From STF1-107 sp964457935 (GTDB taxonomy: Bacteria > Bacillota > Clostridia > Christensenellales > UBA1242), in NCBI GenBank assembly GCA_964457935.1, contig CAYWFC010000007.1, positions 1-32,188 on the forward strand: a stretch of DNA of 32,188 nt, in the 5' to 3' direction. Under the pieces are notes generated by a model. It searched no databases. It saw only the letters and a list, made by a program, of their open reading frames with translations, and was not told the DNA's origin. This document shows, piece after piece, positions 24,743 through 32,012 of this stretch; the first letter of the stretch is position 1; the number at the start of each line of letters is the position of its first letter. The position numbers and the translations under genes were made by a program.

Positions 24743-25542
24743 TCAAAGTCAGGGCAAGCATAGGATTTTTGATACTAGCAGTAGGGTGTGTGCTGACGCA
24801 CAATGTTTTCGTGCTATTTAATTATCTGCTAGCACTGATTTTGCACGAGTACGCGCACTTCGCTGTCGCTAAACTCAAAGGCTACGAATTGCAGTACGTA
24901 ACGCTCGGGATAGGCGGTATGTCTATTAGACTACAGACCGAGATAAACCGCAATGATGAGTTTTGGATAGCGGTGGCAGGCCCTCTATGCAATGTAGTGC
25001 TGTGCGTGGTGTGCAGTAGCCTGTGGTGGCTAGTGCCAGAGACGTATTTTTATACGCGTGAGTTTTTTAATGTCAATCTCATTTTGGCGGTATTCAATGT
25101 CTTGCCAGTGCATCCATTGGACGGCAGTCGCATATTGAATAGCCTGCTACTAAAGAGATTTTCTACAAAAAAATCTATCACTATCCAGCGCGTGTGTAGC
25201 GTGGTGTTTGGTGTGATATTTGTGGCGATGTTCGTGGTGTCATGCTTTTATACTGCCAATGTATATTTTCTGATATTTGCCTTGCTATTCTTTTGCGGTA
25301 GCAACGCAGATTTTGGCTACAAGAACGTCAAAACGGACAAAACTCGCAAGATATATGACATCAAATCTTTTTATGTCAACGCCAACTGTACCTTGCTCGA
25401 GGCGTACAAGTGCATAAATAATGACTATTACAGCATCTTTTGGTACAAAAACTACCGCCTGACCGAAAATGACATACTCTCACTCGTCCAGACACACCAT
25501 TTCGACGAAAAAATATGCGAGATTTGTCAGAAAAACTGTTGA
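24739..25542 (+). CDS. spoIVFB: SpoIVFB-like intramembrane metalloprotease (S2P, M50)
   Basis: 267 residues from GTG at 24739 (GTGA overlap with the upstream gene); longer forms would overlap the upstream gene by about 240 nt. The HEYAH zinc motif is at residues 36–40 inside a hydrophobic helix. LPVHPLDGSRI carries the second-shell Asp, as in family 'LPxxPLDGG'. Four to six membrane helices are present. After about residue 200 a short soluble tail (SFYVNANCTLLEAYKCINN) resembles half of the CBS domain found in SpoIVFB, which binds ATP. In Bacillus it cleaves pro-sigma-K in the mother cell. Whether this organism sporulates cannot be told here; the protein could have another substrate. Confidence 0.9.
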   Translation: MIKVRASIGFLILAVGCVLTHNVFVLFNYLLALILHEYAHFAVAKLKGYELQYVTLGIGGMSIRLQTEINRNDEFWIAVAGPLCNVVLCVVCSSLWWLVPETYFYTREFFNVNLILAVFNVLPVHPLDGSRILNSLLLKRFSTKKSITIQRVCSVVFGVIFVAMFVVSCFYTANVYFLIFALLFFCGSNADFGYKNVKTDKTRKIYDIKSFYVNANCTLLEAYKCINNDYYSIFWYKNYRLTENDILSLVQTHHFDEKICEICQKNC

Positions 25543-25567
25543 CAAAATGCGATATTTCTGCTATATT
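25539..25567 (+). promoter_or_regulatory. Strong sigma-A promoter for rplU–prp–rpmA
   Basis: TTGACA (25539–25544, overlapping the spoIVFB stop codon TGA), 17-bp spacer, TATATT (25562–25567). Predicted transcription start near 25574. Confidence 0.85.
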
Positions 25568-25589
25568 TCTATACAGTACCATTTCGTAA

Positions 25590-25649
25590 GGGCTCCTAAA
25601 CAAATGTCATAGACATTTTGCCCGAATCAGAGTGAGTCTTATTAAGGAG
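25590..25649 (+). promoter_or_regulatory. Structured rplU leader (L21 leader position)
   Basis: The transcript has an 84-nt leader. A hairpin 25602–25608/25612–25618 (7 bp, 3-nt loop) sits inside a GGGC/GCCC stem (25590–25593 with 25620–25623). CTCCT at 25593–25597 can also pair with the AGGAG SD at 25645–25649, so a translation-blocking alternative fold is possible. Many Bacillota have an autoregulatory L21 leader here; I cannot confirm it is that Rfam family. Confidence 0.6.
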
Positions 25650-25657
25650 GGAACTAA

Positions 25658-25963
25658 ATGAAAGCGATTATCGAAGTAACAGGCAAGCAGTACACTGTAG
25701 AAGCAGGACAGACTGTCGTAGTAGACAGATTGAACAACGCAGCAGGCGATGTAGTAGAATTTCCTGTAATGCTGACCTTAGATGGTGACAAAGTGACTAC
25801 TGGTGCGCCTTATATCAAAGGTGTCGTGGTTAAAGCGAAAGTTTTGGAACAATTCAAAGACAAGAAAGTCGTAGTGTTCAAGTACAAACCTAAGAAAAAC
25901 GAACGCAAGAAACAAGGCCATAGACAGCCATATACAAAGATATTGATAGAAAATATAGGTTAG
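25658..25963 (+). CDS. rplU: 50S ribosomal protein L21
   Basis: 101 residues, full length. The start is confirmed by AAGGAGGGAACTAAATG. Recognisable features are AIIEVTGKQYTVEAGQTVVVDRL at the N-terminus (family 'AII.tGGKQY.V..G') and KYKPKKNERKKQGHRQPYTKI at the C-terminus (family 'KY+.KK.YR+K.GHRQ..T...I'). L21 binds 23S rRNA domain VI region. First gene of rplU–prp–rpmA. Confidence 0.98.
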   Translation: MKAIIEVTGKQYTVEAGQTVVVDRLNNAAGDVVEFPVMLTLDGDKVTTGAPYIKGVVVKAKVLEQFKDKKVVVFKYKPKKNERKKQGHRQPYTKILIENIG

Positions 25964-25966
25964 TAT

Positions 25967-26287
25967 ATGATAAAGATAGTAATACGACAATCAGGCGACG
26001 ACATTACGTCACTGACATGCACAGGTCATAGCGGGTACGCGAATAGTGGCGACGACATAGTATGCAGTGCTGTGTCTACACTGGTGCAAAATGCTATTTT
26101 GTCTCTCACCGAGATAGCCAAGATAGATTTTGATTACGAGATAGATGAGCAGAGACCATATTTGAGCATCACCTTACCGCATACGCACGACCACGACGCA
26201 CAGGTCATAATGCGCTCGACTGTTTTAGGATTACGCACATTGAGAAAAAGTTATAAAAAATTCATTAACATAGAAGGAGAGAAGTAA
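25967..26287 (+). CDS. prp: Ribosomal-processing cysteine protease Prp
   Basis: 106 residues. The catalytic dyad is visible as GHSGYANSGDDIVCSAVS, with H21 and C33 (family 'GHAGYA..G.DIVCAAVS'). Prp removes the N-terminal extension of ribosomal protein L27, needed for L27 function in Bacillota that lack a pre-processed L27. Its gene sits between rplU and rpmA, as is conserved, 3 nt after rplU with a weak SD (translational coupling likely). Its stop overlaps the rpmA start by one base. Confidence 0.96.
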   Translation: MIKIVIRQSGDDITSLTCTGHSGYANSGDDIVCSAVSTLVQNAILSLTEIAKIDFDYEIDEQRPYLSITLPHTHDHDAQVIMRSTVLGLRTLRKSYKKFINIEGEK

Positions 26288-26565
26288 TGTTGTTTAATAT
26301 ACAATTATTCGCACACAAGAAAGGTGGCGGTAGTACAAAGAACGGCAGAGACAGTAACAGCAAGAGACTAGGTGTCAAGAGAGCTGATGGTCAGTTCGTC
26401 AGAGCAGGCAATATCCTTATCCGTCAGAGAGGTACCAAGGTCCATGCTGGCGCTAATGTAGGCTGTGGCAAAGATTACACATTGTTCGCTACCAGCGACG
26501 GTGTGATGAAATTCGGCGTAGACGGTCGCGGTAGAAAAATCGTTAGCGTTTTGCCTAAAATCTAA
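26287..26565 (+). CDS. rpmA: 50S ribosomal protein L27 with cleavable N-terminal extension
   Basis: 92 residues. The N-terminal 9 residues MLFNIQLFA match the Prp-cleaved extension (family 'LNLQFFA' before 'SKKG/HKKG'); cleavage after A9 would leave HKKGGGSTKNGRDS as the mature start near the peptidyl-transferase centre. The rest is classic L27: RLGVKRADGQFVRAGNILIRQRGTKVHAGANVG. The ATG overlaps the prp stop (TAATG) and has AAGGAG upstream. Confidence 0.98.
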   Translation: MLFNIQLFAHKKGGGSTKNGRDSNSKRLGVKRADGQFVRAGNILIRQRGTKVHAGANVGCGKDYTLFATSDGVMKFGVDGRGRKIVSVLPKI

Positions 26566-26574
26566 TAAATATCC

Positions 26575-26606
26575 AAAAACTCAGGCTGATTTTGTCTGAG
26601 TTTTTT
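26575..26606 (+). terminator. Rho-independent terminator after rpmA
   Basis: 10-bp stem AAAAACTCAG/CTGAGTTTTT (26575–26584 with 26596–26605), 11-nt loop, T tract. Confidence 0.9.
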
Positions 26607-26633
26607 GTTTTTTATAAAAATACTCGATTTTGT

Positions 26634-26662
26634 TTTACATTTTTGCATATTTGTGGTATATA
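26634..26662 (+). promoter_or_regulatory. Promoter for the CNNM/CorC gene
   Basis: TTTACA (26634–26639), 17-bp spacer, TATATA (26657–26662) with TGG just before it (extended -10). A second overlapping candidate is TTGCAT (26643)–17–TATATT (26666–26671), but that would cut into the 5' arm of the leader stem. Confidence 0.6.
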
Positions 26663-26674
26663 TATTATATTGAT

Positions 26675-26721
26675 AGGGAGATAGCCCGTCGGGCTAAATA
26701 TGAATATACTCCCTTTAGGAG
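26675..26721 (+). promoter_or_regulatory. Switch-like structured leader of unknown class
   Basis: AGGGAG (26675–26680) pairs with CTCCCT (26709–26714). Within it lies a TAGCCC/GGGCTA hairpin (26682–26687 with 26691–26696, GTC loop). CTCC (26709–26712) can instead pair with GGAG (26718–26721), which is the SD of the next gene, with a 5-nt loop. The two folds exclude each other: one frees and the other hides the SD. It does not match any riboswitch consensus I know. Confidence 0.55.
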
Positions 26722-26727
26722 ATAAAA

Positions 26728-28092
26728 TTGGAACCGAGTAAGAGCATTCTTTGTAGTGCTGGACAGACAGATGCAGTGTTATTGGCCGTAGTAGTCGTGC
26801 TACTTGTATTGTCTGCCTTTTTTTCGTGCTTCGAGACGGCTATATCGTCTGCGAATAGCATTAGGCTAAAGTCTTTGGCTGACGACAATGTCAAAGGCGC
26901 TAGAAAAGCGCTATATTTGTTTGAGAATTTTGATAAGACATTGACCAATCTTTTGGTGGGGAATAACTTAGTCAATATCGCTAACACCACTATTTGCGCG
27001 TTTTTGTTCTCAAAGTGGATATCCAATCCTACTCTGGCGAACGTGCTCAATACTGTGATAGTCACTATAGTGATACTGATTTTTGGTGAGATTTTGCCTA
27101 AATCATTCGCCAAGGTCAATGCTGAGAAAATGGTGCTCAGATTTTCTGGTGCTATGTATGTGACGTGCAAGATCATCGCCCCTATATCTTTTATTTTCTT
27201 GACTATACAGAGATTGTGCCTCAAAAAGGTCAAAACCACTGATACACCTACAGTGACAGAAGATGAGCTGGAGAGTATCATAGACACCATGCACGAAGAG
27301 GGCATCATAGATAGCCAAGACGCCGACCTTATCCAAGGCGTACTCGACCTAAACGATAGGACAGCGTATGACATCATGACCCCTAGAGTAGATGTGACCG
27401 CCATACAGATAGACGAGAATATCGACGATGTGAAGGACACCTTGCTCCGTACTATGTACTCCAGACTACCAGTCTATGACAAGGATATCGACCATATAGT
27501 GGGTATATTGAATCAAAAAGACTTCTTCGCCTGCCTATTAAAAGGTAATTTCAAAGGTGTTAGAGATTTGATTACCGAGCCACTCTTCATCAATGAGAAT
27601 ATGAAAGTCGATGACATCATCCGCAAGATGCAAACAGCCAAAAAACACTTGGCAGTCGTGCTGGATGAACATGGCGGCACGAGCGGTATAGTGAGTATGG
27701 AAGATGCTATCGAAGAAATGGTCGGCGAGATATATGACGAGCATGACGATGCTACGGATATCGCTATGCAACCTATGAAAAAGATAGATGACTCTACATA
27801 CCTCATAGACGCAGAGATGAATTTGGACGATTTGTTCAAAGAATTGCAGATTGAGCATCTACCAGATACAGAGTATACGTCAGTCGGGGGATATTTGTTC
27901 CAGACTACTGAGAAATTGCCACAGCTAAACCAAACTGTGTCATTCAAGACCATAGACGAAGTAGTGACCGACGGTCTGTACAGCGAAGTACCTGTCGAGG
28001 TGCTATTCACTATCACTAGGATAGAAGAACGCCGTATCCGTCAGGTAAAAGTACATATCAATCGCCAATCAACAGAAGAAAAAGAAGATTAA
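26728..28092 (+). CDS. CNNM/CorC-type transporter protein (hemolysin C-like)
   Basis: 454 residues from TTG (26728) with TAGGAG upstream. A membrane CNNM (DUF21) domain covers about residues 12–190 (LSAFFSCFETAISSANSIRLKSL, VGNNLVNIANTT, IFGEILPKSFAK). A CBS pair follows (DIMTPRVDVTAIQ; LPVYDKDIDHIVGILNQKD; second repeat MKVDDIIRKMQTAKKHLAVVLDEHGGTSGIVSMED). A CorC_HlyC domain ends the protein (about 350–440). Family members handle Mg2+ or other divalent metals, usually as efflux or exchange systems, with CBS domains binding ATP-Mg. The gene is single, with its own promoter, structured leader and terminator, so metal-dependent control is a reasonable hypothesis. Confidence 0.92.
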   Translation: MEPSKSILCSAGQTDAVLLAVVVVLLVLSAFFSCFETAISSANSIRLKSLADDNVKGARKALYLFENFDKTLTNLLVGNNLVNIANTTICAFLFSKWISNPTLANVLNTVIVTIVILIFGEILPKSFAKVNAEKMVLRFSGAMYVTCKIIAPISFIFLTIQRLCLKKVKTTDTPTVTEDELESIIDTMHEEGIIDSQDADLIQGVLDLNDRTAYDIMTPRVDVTAIQIDENIDDVKDTLLRTMYSRLPVYDKDIDHIVGILNQKDFFACLLKGNFKGVRDLITEPLFINENMKVDDIIRKMQTAKKHLAVVLDEHGGTSGIVSMEDAIEEMVGEIYDEHDDATDIAMQPMKKIDDSTYLIDAEMNLDDLFKELQIEHLPDTEYTSVGGYLFQTTEKLPQLNQTVSFKTIDEVVTDGLYSEVPVEVLFTITRIEERRIRQVKVHINRQSTEEKED

Positions 28093-28116
28093 AATCGTGT
28101 TTATCACGATTTTTTC
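28091..28116 (+). terminator. Rho-independent terminator
   Basis: 9-bp stem AAAATCGTG/CACGATTTT (28091–28099 with 28105–28113), 5-nt loop, T tract. Its left arm overlaps the last bases of the stop codon. Confidence 0.85.
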
Positions 28117-28157
28117 TGTTTTTTTTATAAAAATTTCAAAAAAAGTGGCACAAACTA

Positions 28158-28186
28158 TTGACAAATGAAATATAAAGTATTACACT
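28158..28186 (+). promoter_or_regulatory. Sigma-A promoter for ctsR–mcsA–clpC
   Basis: TTGACA (28158–28163), 17-bp spacer, TACACT (28181–28186). Transcription start predicted near 28193, inside the CtsR box. Confidence 0.85.
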
Positions 28187-28188
28187 AA

Positions 28189-28205
28189 GGTCAAAGATAG
28201 TCAAA
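28189..28205 (+). promoter_or_regulatory. CtsR operator
   Basis: GGTCAAA-GAT-AGTCAAA is an exact match to the CtsR heptad repeat (RGTCAAA-NAN-RGTCAAA). It begins 2 nt after the -10 and covers the transcription start, so bound CtsR would block its own operon until heat or protein stress. Confidence 0.93.
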
Positions 28206-28219
28206 AAAGGAGAACTGTT

Positions 28220-28675
28220 ATGGCGAGTATTAGTAATATAATAGAGAACTTCATATTACAGCACTTGGCTGATGACAATGAGATAGAACTCAGCAGAAAT
28301 GACTTGGCGAAATTCTTTGACTGCGTGCCTAGCCAGATAAATTATGTGCTGAATACGCGCTTTACAGTCAATCGTGGCTATGTCATAGAGAGCGTGCGAG
28401 GAGGGAGCGGATACATCAAGATATACAAGATATGCGATGATGAGCATAGTTTTCTGTCAAATATCTTGAATATCATCGGCACAGAGATTGACTACAACAA
28501 CGCTAACCAAATACTGAAGAGTCTGCTAGATAGGCGACTTTTGACAGAAGGAGAGTATGCATTGTGCGAGAAATCTATTTCGCCAAAGGCATTGCACAAC
28601 CCATTCAATATCGAGAACGCAGTCAGAGCGAATATCATGACGGAAATAGTCAAACAATTATTAAAAGGAGAATAA
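28220..28675 (+). CDS. ctsR: Transcriptional repressor CtsR
   Basis: 151 residues, AAAGGAG upstream. The N-terminal winged helix (SISNIIENFILQHL, ELSRNDLAKFFDCVPSQINYVLNTRF) and the beta-wing segment YVIESVRGGSGYIKI, with the Gly-rich wing tip and Arg, are as in CtsR. The C-terminal dimerisation region contains LLDRRLLTEGEYALCE. CtsR represses class III heat-shock genes at moderate temperature and is heat-inactivated. First gene of the operon; next gene is 3 nt away. Confidence 0.96.
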   Translation: MASISNIIENFILQHLADDNEIELSRNDLAKFFDCVPSQINYVLNTRFTVNRGYVIESVRGGSGYIKIYKICDDEHSFLSNILNIIGTEIDYNNANQILKSLLDRRLLTEGEYALCEKSISPKALHNPFNIENAVRANIMTEIVKQLLKGE

Positions 28676-28678
28676 ATT

Positions 28679-29065
28679 ATGAAATGTGACAAATGTGGAA
28701 AAGAAGGGGTGAATTACATTTCTACCCTCATAGTGAACGGCGAGAAGTCTAGTGTGCATTTATGCGAGGAGTGCGCTGTCCAGCAGGGGCTACTCAAGAC
28801 GCACAAATCCCGCAACCTAGCGACACTGTTTTATGATACGGCAAACCCCGCATCTATATTCGACAAAGTCGATAGCATCATCGACGATGTGTTTGCGCCA
28901 CCGCTGAAAGATAACTACATCGAGGACAGGGCAGAGGATGCTCCAGCCGAAGATGCAGAGTTAGATCGTCTCAGAGAGCAACTCCAACTCGCCATCGAGG
29001 AAGAACGCTACGAAGACGCCGGCGTACTAAGCAAAAAAATCAAAAATATGCAAAAAGGAGAGTAA
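28679..29065 (+). CDS. mcsA: McsA-like zinc protein, short form
   Basis: 128 residues. The first zinc module is present: CDKC (Cys 3 and 6) and CEEC (Cys 29 and 32) around NGEKSSVHLCEECA. The C-terminal UVR motif LDRLREQLQLAIEEERYEDAGVLSKKIKNM is also clear. The second zinc module of the Bacillus protein (two further CxxC pairs) is absent, which makes this protein about 55 residues shorter. McsA normally partners the arginine kinase McsB, whose gene is missing here. It lies 3 nt after ctsR and 1 nt before clpC, so it may serve CtsR or ClpC directly. Confidence 0.9.
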   Translation: MKCDKCGKEGVNYISTLIVNGEKSSVHLCEECAVQQGLLKTHKSRNLATLFYDTANPASIFDKVDSIIDDVFAPPLKDNYIEDRAEDAPAEDAELDRLREQLQLAIEEERYEDAGVLSKKIKNMQKGE

Positions 29066-29066
29066 T

Positions 29067-31559
29067 ATGGTATACAATTTAACAGATTTAGCGAACAAAG
29101 CGGTCAAAAACGCGTCAAATTGTGCTCTTGGCTTCGGTGGTCAAGTGGGCACAGAATTCGTGCTTTATGGCATTGCCAGCGTCAAAGAGAGCAAGGCTAG
29201 CAAGTTACTCGCTTCGTATAACGTGTCGGCAGAGAAATTGCTGACTATATTCAAGTCGTCCAACAACGCTATCCCATCCAACGCGGTAGAATTCACACCT
29301 AGGACAAAAGAGATGTTTTATATAGCCAATTCTGTGGCTAAAAAGACAGGCAATTCGTACATCTCTACAGAGCATTTATTGGTGGCGTTGCTGTCACAAA
29401 ACGATAGCTATGCGATCAAAGTTTTGGCTGGCATACTGAAACTCAACGTGTACGATATGCGCACCAAACTCATCTCGCTCATCACAGGCGCTAATGTACC
29501 TAAAAAAGCACCTGCACCTATGAATTTCAATGGATTCGTGCAGGTCGGCAATGTGAAACACAGACCAGCAGATAGTTATCAGTCCTACACTGACACTAAG
29601 CCTGAATATAGCACAGATTTGCCAGAATCTCTACTCGAGATGGGTAGTGACATCACTCTGCGCGCCAAAAATGGCAAGATTGACCCTATCATAGGCAGAG
29701 ACGAAGAGATAGAGCGCTTGATAGAGATTTTGTGCCGAAAGACCAAAAACAATCCAGTCCTGATAGGCGAGGCAGGTGTCGGCAAATCTGCTATTGTCGA
29801 AGGCTTGGCTCTGAAGATTATCAACAATCAAGTGCCAGAGATTTTGAAAAATAAGACTATCTATAGCCTAGATATCGGCGGACTGATGGCAGGCACTAAA
29901 TATCGTGGCAGTATGGAAGAAAAACTCAAAAATGCCATAGAGACTATTATCGAAAATAAGAATATCATAGTATTTATCGACGAAATACACACTTTGGCGC
30001 AGGCAGGCAGTGAAAAGGGCGAGACTAGCCCAGCAGATATGCTGAAGCCATACCTTGCGCGTGGCGAAATGCAGACTATAGGCGCTACCACCACTGACGA
30101 ATATAGGAAATTTATCGAAAAGGACAAAGCCCTAGAGCGTAGATTTCAGCCTATAATGGTCGAGCCACCTACTGTCGCACAGACCATAGATATATTGAAA
30201 GGGCTAAAAGATAGCTACGAAGCATTCCACAAAGTCAAGATAGGAGACGACGCCATAGTAGCAGCGGCGAGATTGAGCGACAAGTACATCATAGACAGGA
30301 GTTTGCCGGACAAGGCTATCGACCTAGTAGACGAGGCTTCATCGCGCGCCAAAGTGAAGAGCAATTACATCAGCAAAGAAGACAAAGAACTCACTGACCG
30401 CCTACTGACACTCGAGGCAAACAAAGAAGACGCCGTAATGCAAGAAGACTTTGAGAAAGCGTCTCAACTGCGCGACGAGATAGCGACCTTGCACAAGACT
30501 ATCGAGGACAAAAAACAGTCAAAATCTACCACCAAAGACGCTATCCCTGTCATATCTGAGCAAGACATAGCCGAAGTGGTGAGCAAGTGGACCAAAATCC
30601 CTATCACCAAACTAACCGAGGGCGAGACAGAGAAATTGCTCAACCTAGAGCAGATACTTCGCCAGCGTGTGAAGGGTCAAGACCAAGCCATCAATGTGAT
30701 AGCCAAAGCCATCAGACGTAGTCGTGTGGGCATATCCAATGCATCGCGCCCAATAGGCAGTTTCTTGTTCCTAGGACCTACAGGAGTGGGCAAGACCGAA
30801 CTATGCAAAGCGCTCGCTCAGGCGATTTTTGATAGCGAAGACAAGATGATCAGACTAGATATGTCAGAGTACATGGAGTCACACAGCGTGGCAAAACTCA
30901 TAGGCGCGCCACCGGGATATGTAGGCTTCGACGATGGGGGACAGCTCACTGAGCAAGTCAGACGCAAGCCTTATAGCGTGGTGCTACTCGATGAGATAGA
31001 AAAGGCGCACCCTGATGTATTCAATATCTTGCTCCAAATGCTCGATGACGGTAGATTGACAGATAGTCATGGCAGAATGGTCAGTTTCAAAAATACTGTC
31101 ATTATCATGACGTCTAATATCGGCAGTGACAAGTTTTATGGCAAGCGTCGTGACCTTGGCTTCAATGATGTATCAGATGCCTCTGACGATATGCAGAAAT
31201 TGGCAGTAGATGAACTAAAAAAGAGATTTAGACCAGAACTAATCAATCGTATCGATAATATCGTGGTATTCAATAAACTCAGCGAAGAAGTAATGGCTGG
31301 CATAGCGAAGAAAATGCTCACAGAAGTCAACGACAATCTGTCTAATCAAAATATTGAGATAAAAGTGACCGATAACGCACTAAAATATCTGGTCAGCCAT
31401 GGCACGAGCGACGAGTTTGGTGCACGACCATTGAGACGCTTGATTATGACCGAGATAGAGGACGAACTGGCAGAGCGTATATTGCGCAAAGAATTTGTAT
31501 CAGGCGACAAAATACTCATCAAATGCGATAAATCTAAACTAATATTCGCAAAACAATAA
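29067..31559 (+). CDS. clpC: ATP-dependent Clp protease ATP-binding subunit ClpC
   Basis: 830 residues, AAAGGAGAG upstream. Domain order: Clp N-terminal repeats (about 1–145), first AAA+ (Walker A GEAGVGKS at 234–241, Walker B FIDEIHTL), a middle region with a UVR-like helix pair (QEDFEKASQLRDEI), second AAA+ (Walker A GPTGVGKT at 570–577, LLDEIEKAH), and C-terminal D2 small domain. The LGF tripeptide at 697–699 is the ClpP-docking loop, so the protein should unfold substrates for ClpP. The UVR-like linker identifies it as ClpC rather than ClpB. CtsR-controlled by its promoter. Confidence 0.97.
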   Translation: MVYNLTDLANKAVKNASNCALGFGGQVGTEFVLYGIASVKESKASKLLASYNVSAEKLLTIFKSSNNAIPSNAVEFTPRTKEMFYIANSVAKKTGNSYISTEHLLVALLSQNDSYAIKVLAGILKLNVYDMRTKLISLITGANVPKKAPAPMNFNGFVQVGNVKHRPADSYQSYTDTKPEYSTDLPESLLEMGSDITLRAKNGKIDPIIGRDEEIERLIEILCRKTKNNPVLIGEAGVGKSAIVEGLALKIINNQVPEILKNKTIYSLDIGGLMAGTKYRGSMEEKLKNAIETIIENKNIIVFIDEIHTLAQAGSEKGETSPADMLKPYLARGEMQTIGATTTDEYRKFIEKDKALERRFQPIMVEPPTVAQTIDILKGLKDSYEAFHKVKIGDDAIVAAARLSDKYIIDRSLPDKAIDLVDEASSRAKVKSNYISKEDKELTDRLLTLEANKEDAVMQEDFEKASQLRDEIATLHKTIEDKKQSKSTTKDAIPVISEQDIAEVVSKWTKIPITKLTEGETEKLLNLEQILRQRVKGQDQAINVIAKAIRRSRVGISNASRPIGSFLFLGPTGVGKTELCKALAQAIFDSEDKMIRLDMSEYMESHSVAKLIGAPPGYVGFDDGGQLTEQVRRKPYSVVLLDEIEKAHPDVFNILLQMLDDGRLTDSHGRMVSFKNTVIIMTSNIGSDKFYGKRRDLGFNDVSDASDDMQKLAVDELKKRFRPELINRIDNIVVFNKLSEEVMAGIAKKMLTEVNDNLSNQNIEIKVTDNALKYLVSHGTSDEFGARPLRRLIMTEIEDELAERILRKEFVSGDKILIKCDKSKLIFAKQ

Positions 31560-31567
31560 AAATAGTT

Positions 31568-31595
31568 TTGAAAAACTAAAAAATAATGCTATAAT
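31568..31595 (+). promoter_or_regulatory. Sigma-A promoter with extended -10
   Basis: TTGAAA (31568–31573), 16-bp spacer, TATAAT (31590–31595) preceded by TGC (extended -10). Leader about 16 nt, with a near-perfect SD (AGGAGGT). Confidence 0.8.
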
Positions 31596-31617
31596 ACATT
31601 CATCTACAGGAGGTAAT

Positions 31618-31929
31618 ATGTACACTATTAAATCAAACGGTGTAAGAGATGATGTCGTGAATAACGGCGCTATCAAGACTACTTTTGACGCTTTGTCAAA
31701 GAAATTGGGAGACACAGATTTCCAAGTATCTATCATCGCTCATAGCAAAGACGACTCAGTCAATGAGTACGAATGCGATATCATTAGCAGTGTGATGAAA
31801 GGTGACAATGGTCACATCAATACCAAAGGTGCTGATCTACTCACTGTCTGCAAAGAAGGCGCAGATATGTTCCACAGGAGATGGCGTGCCCAAAAATCTG
31901 AATGGAAAAAGAATCAAAAAGAAGGTTAA
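31618..31929 (+). CDS. Small protein, possibly hibernation-factor-like
   Basis: 103 residues with a very strong SD. Predicted layout is strand–helix–strand–strand–strand–helix: IKSNGVRDD, then a helix with ALSKKLGDTD, strands FQVSIIAHSK, YECDIISSVM and HINTKG, and a long helix TVCKEGADMFHRRWRAQKSEWKKNQKEG. That order and the basic final helix recall the short HPF/YfiA ribosome hibernation factors ('a.D...AId...dkle.Ql.k.K'). The sequence match is weak, and the family is not established. Own promoter and terminator, so a stand-alone, probably well-translated gene. Confidence 0.7.
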   Translation: MYTIKSNGVRDDVVNNGAIKTTFDALSKKLGDTDFQVSIIAHSKDDSVNEYECDIISSVMKGDNGHINTKGADLLTVCKEGADMFHRRWRAQKSEWKKNQKEG

Positions 31930-31945
31930 GATTATCGAATTAGAT

Positions 31946-31980
31946 AAAATAAAATACAGCAATCGCTGTATTTTATTTTT
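31946..31980 (+). terminator. Rho-independent terminator
   Basis: 15-bp perfect stem (31946–31960 with 31965–31979), AATC loop, T-rich end. Ends the gene at 31618. Confidence 0.9.
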
Positions 31981-32012
31981 TAGTAATAAATAAAAAATAT
32001 ATAAAACGTATC

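Noticed and set aside
26675..26721. Fluoride, preQ1 or guanidine riboswitch
   Set aside because: I compared the stems and loops from memory; the conserved loop bases of these classes are not present.
26715..27440. 241-codon open frame on - across the CNNM gene
   Set aside because: Opposite strand of a well-supported transporter gene; Ser/Thr-rich shadow translation with no SD.
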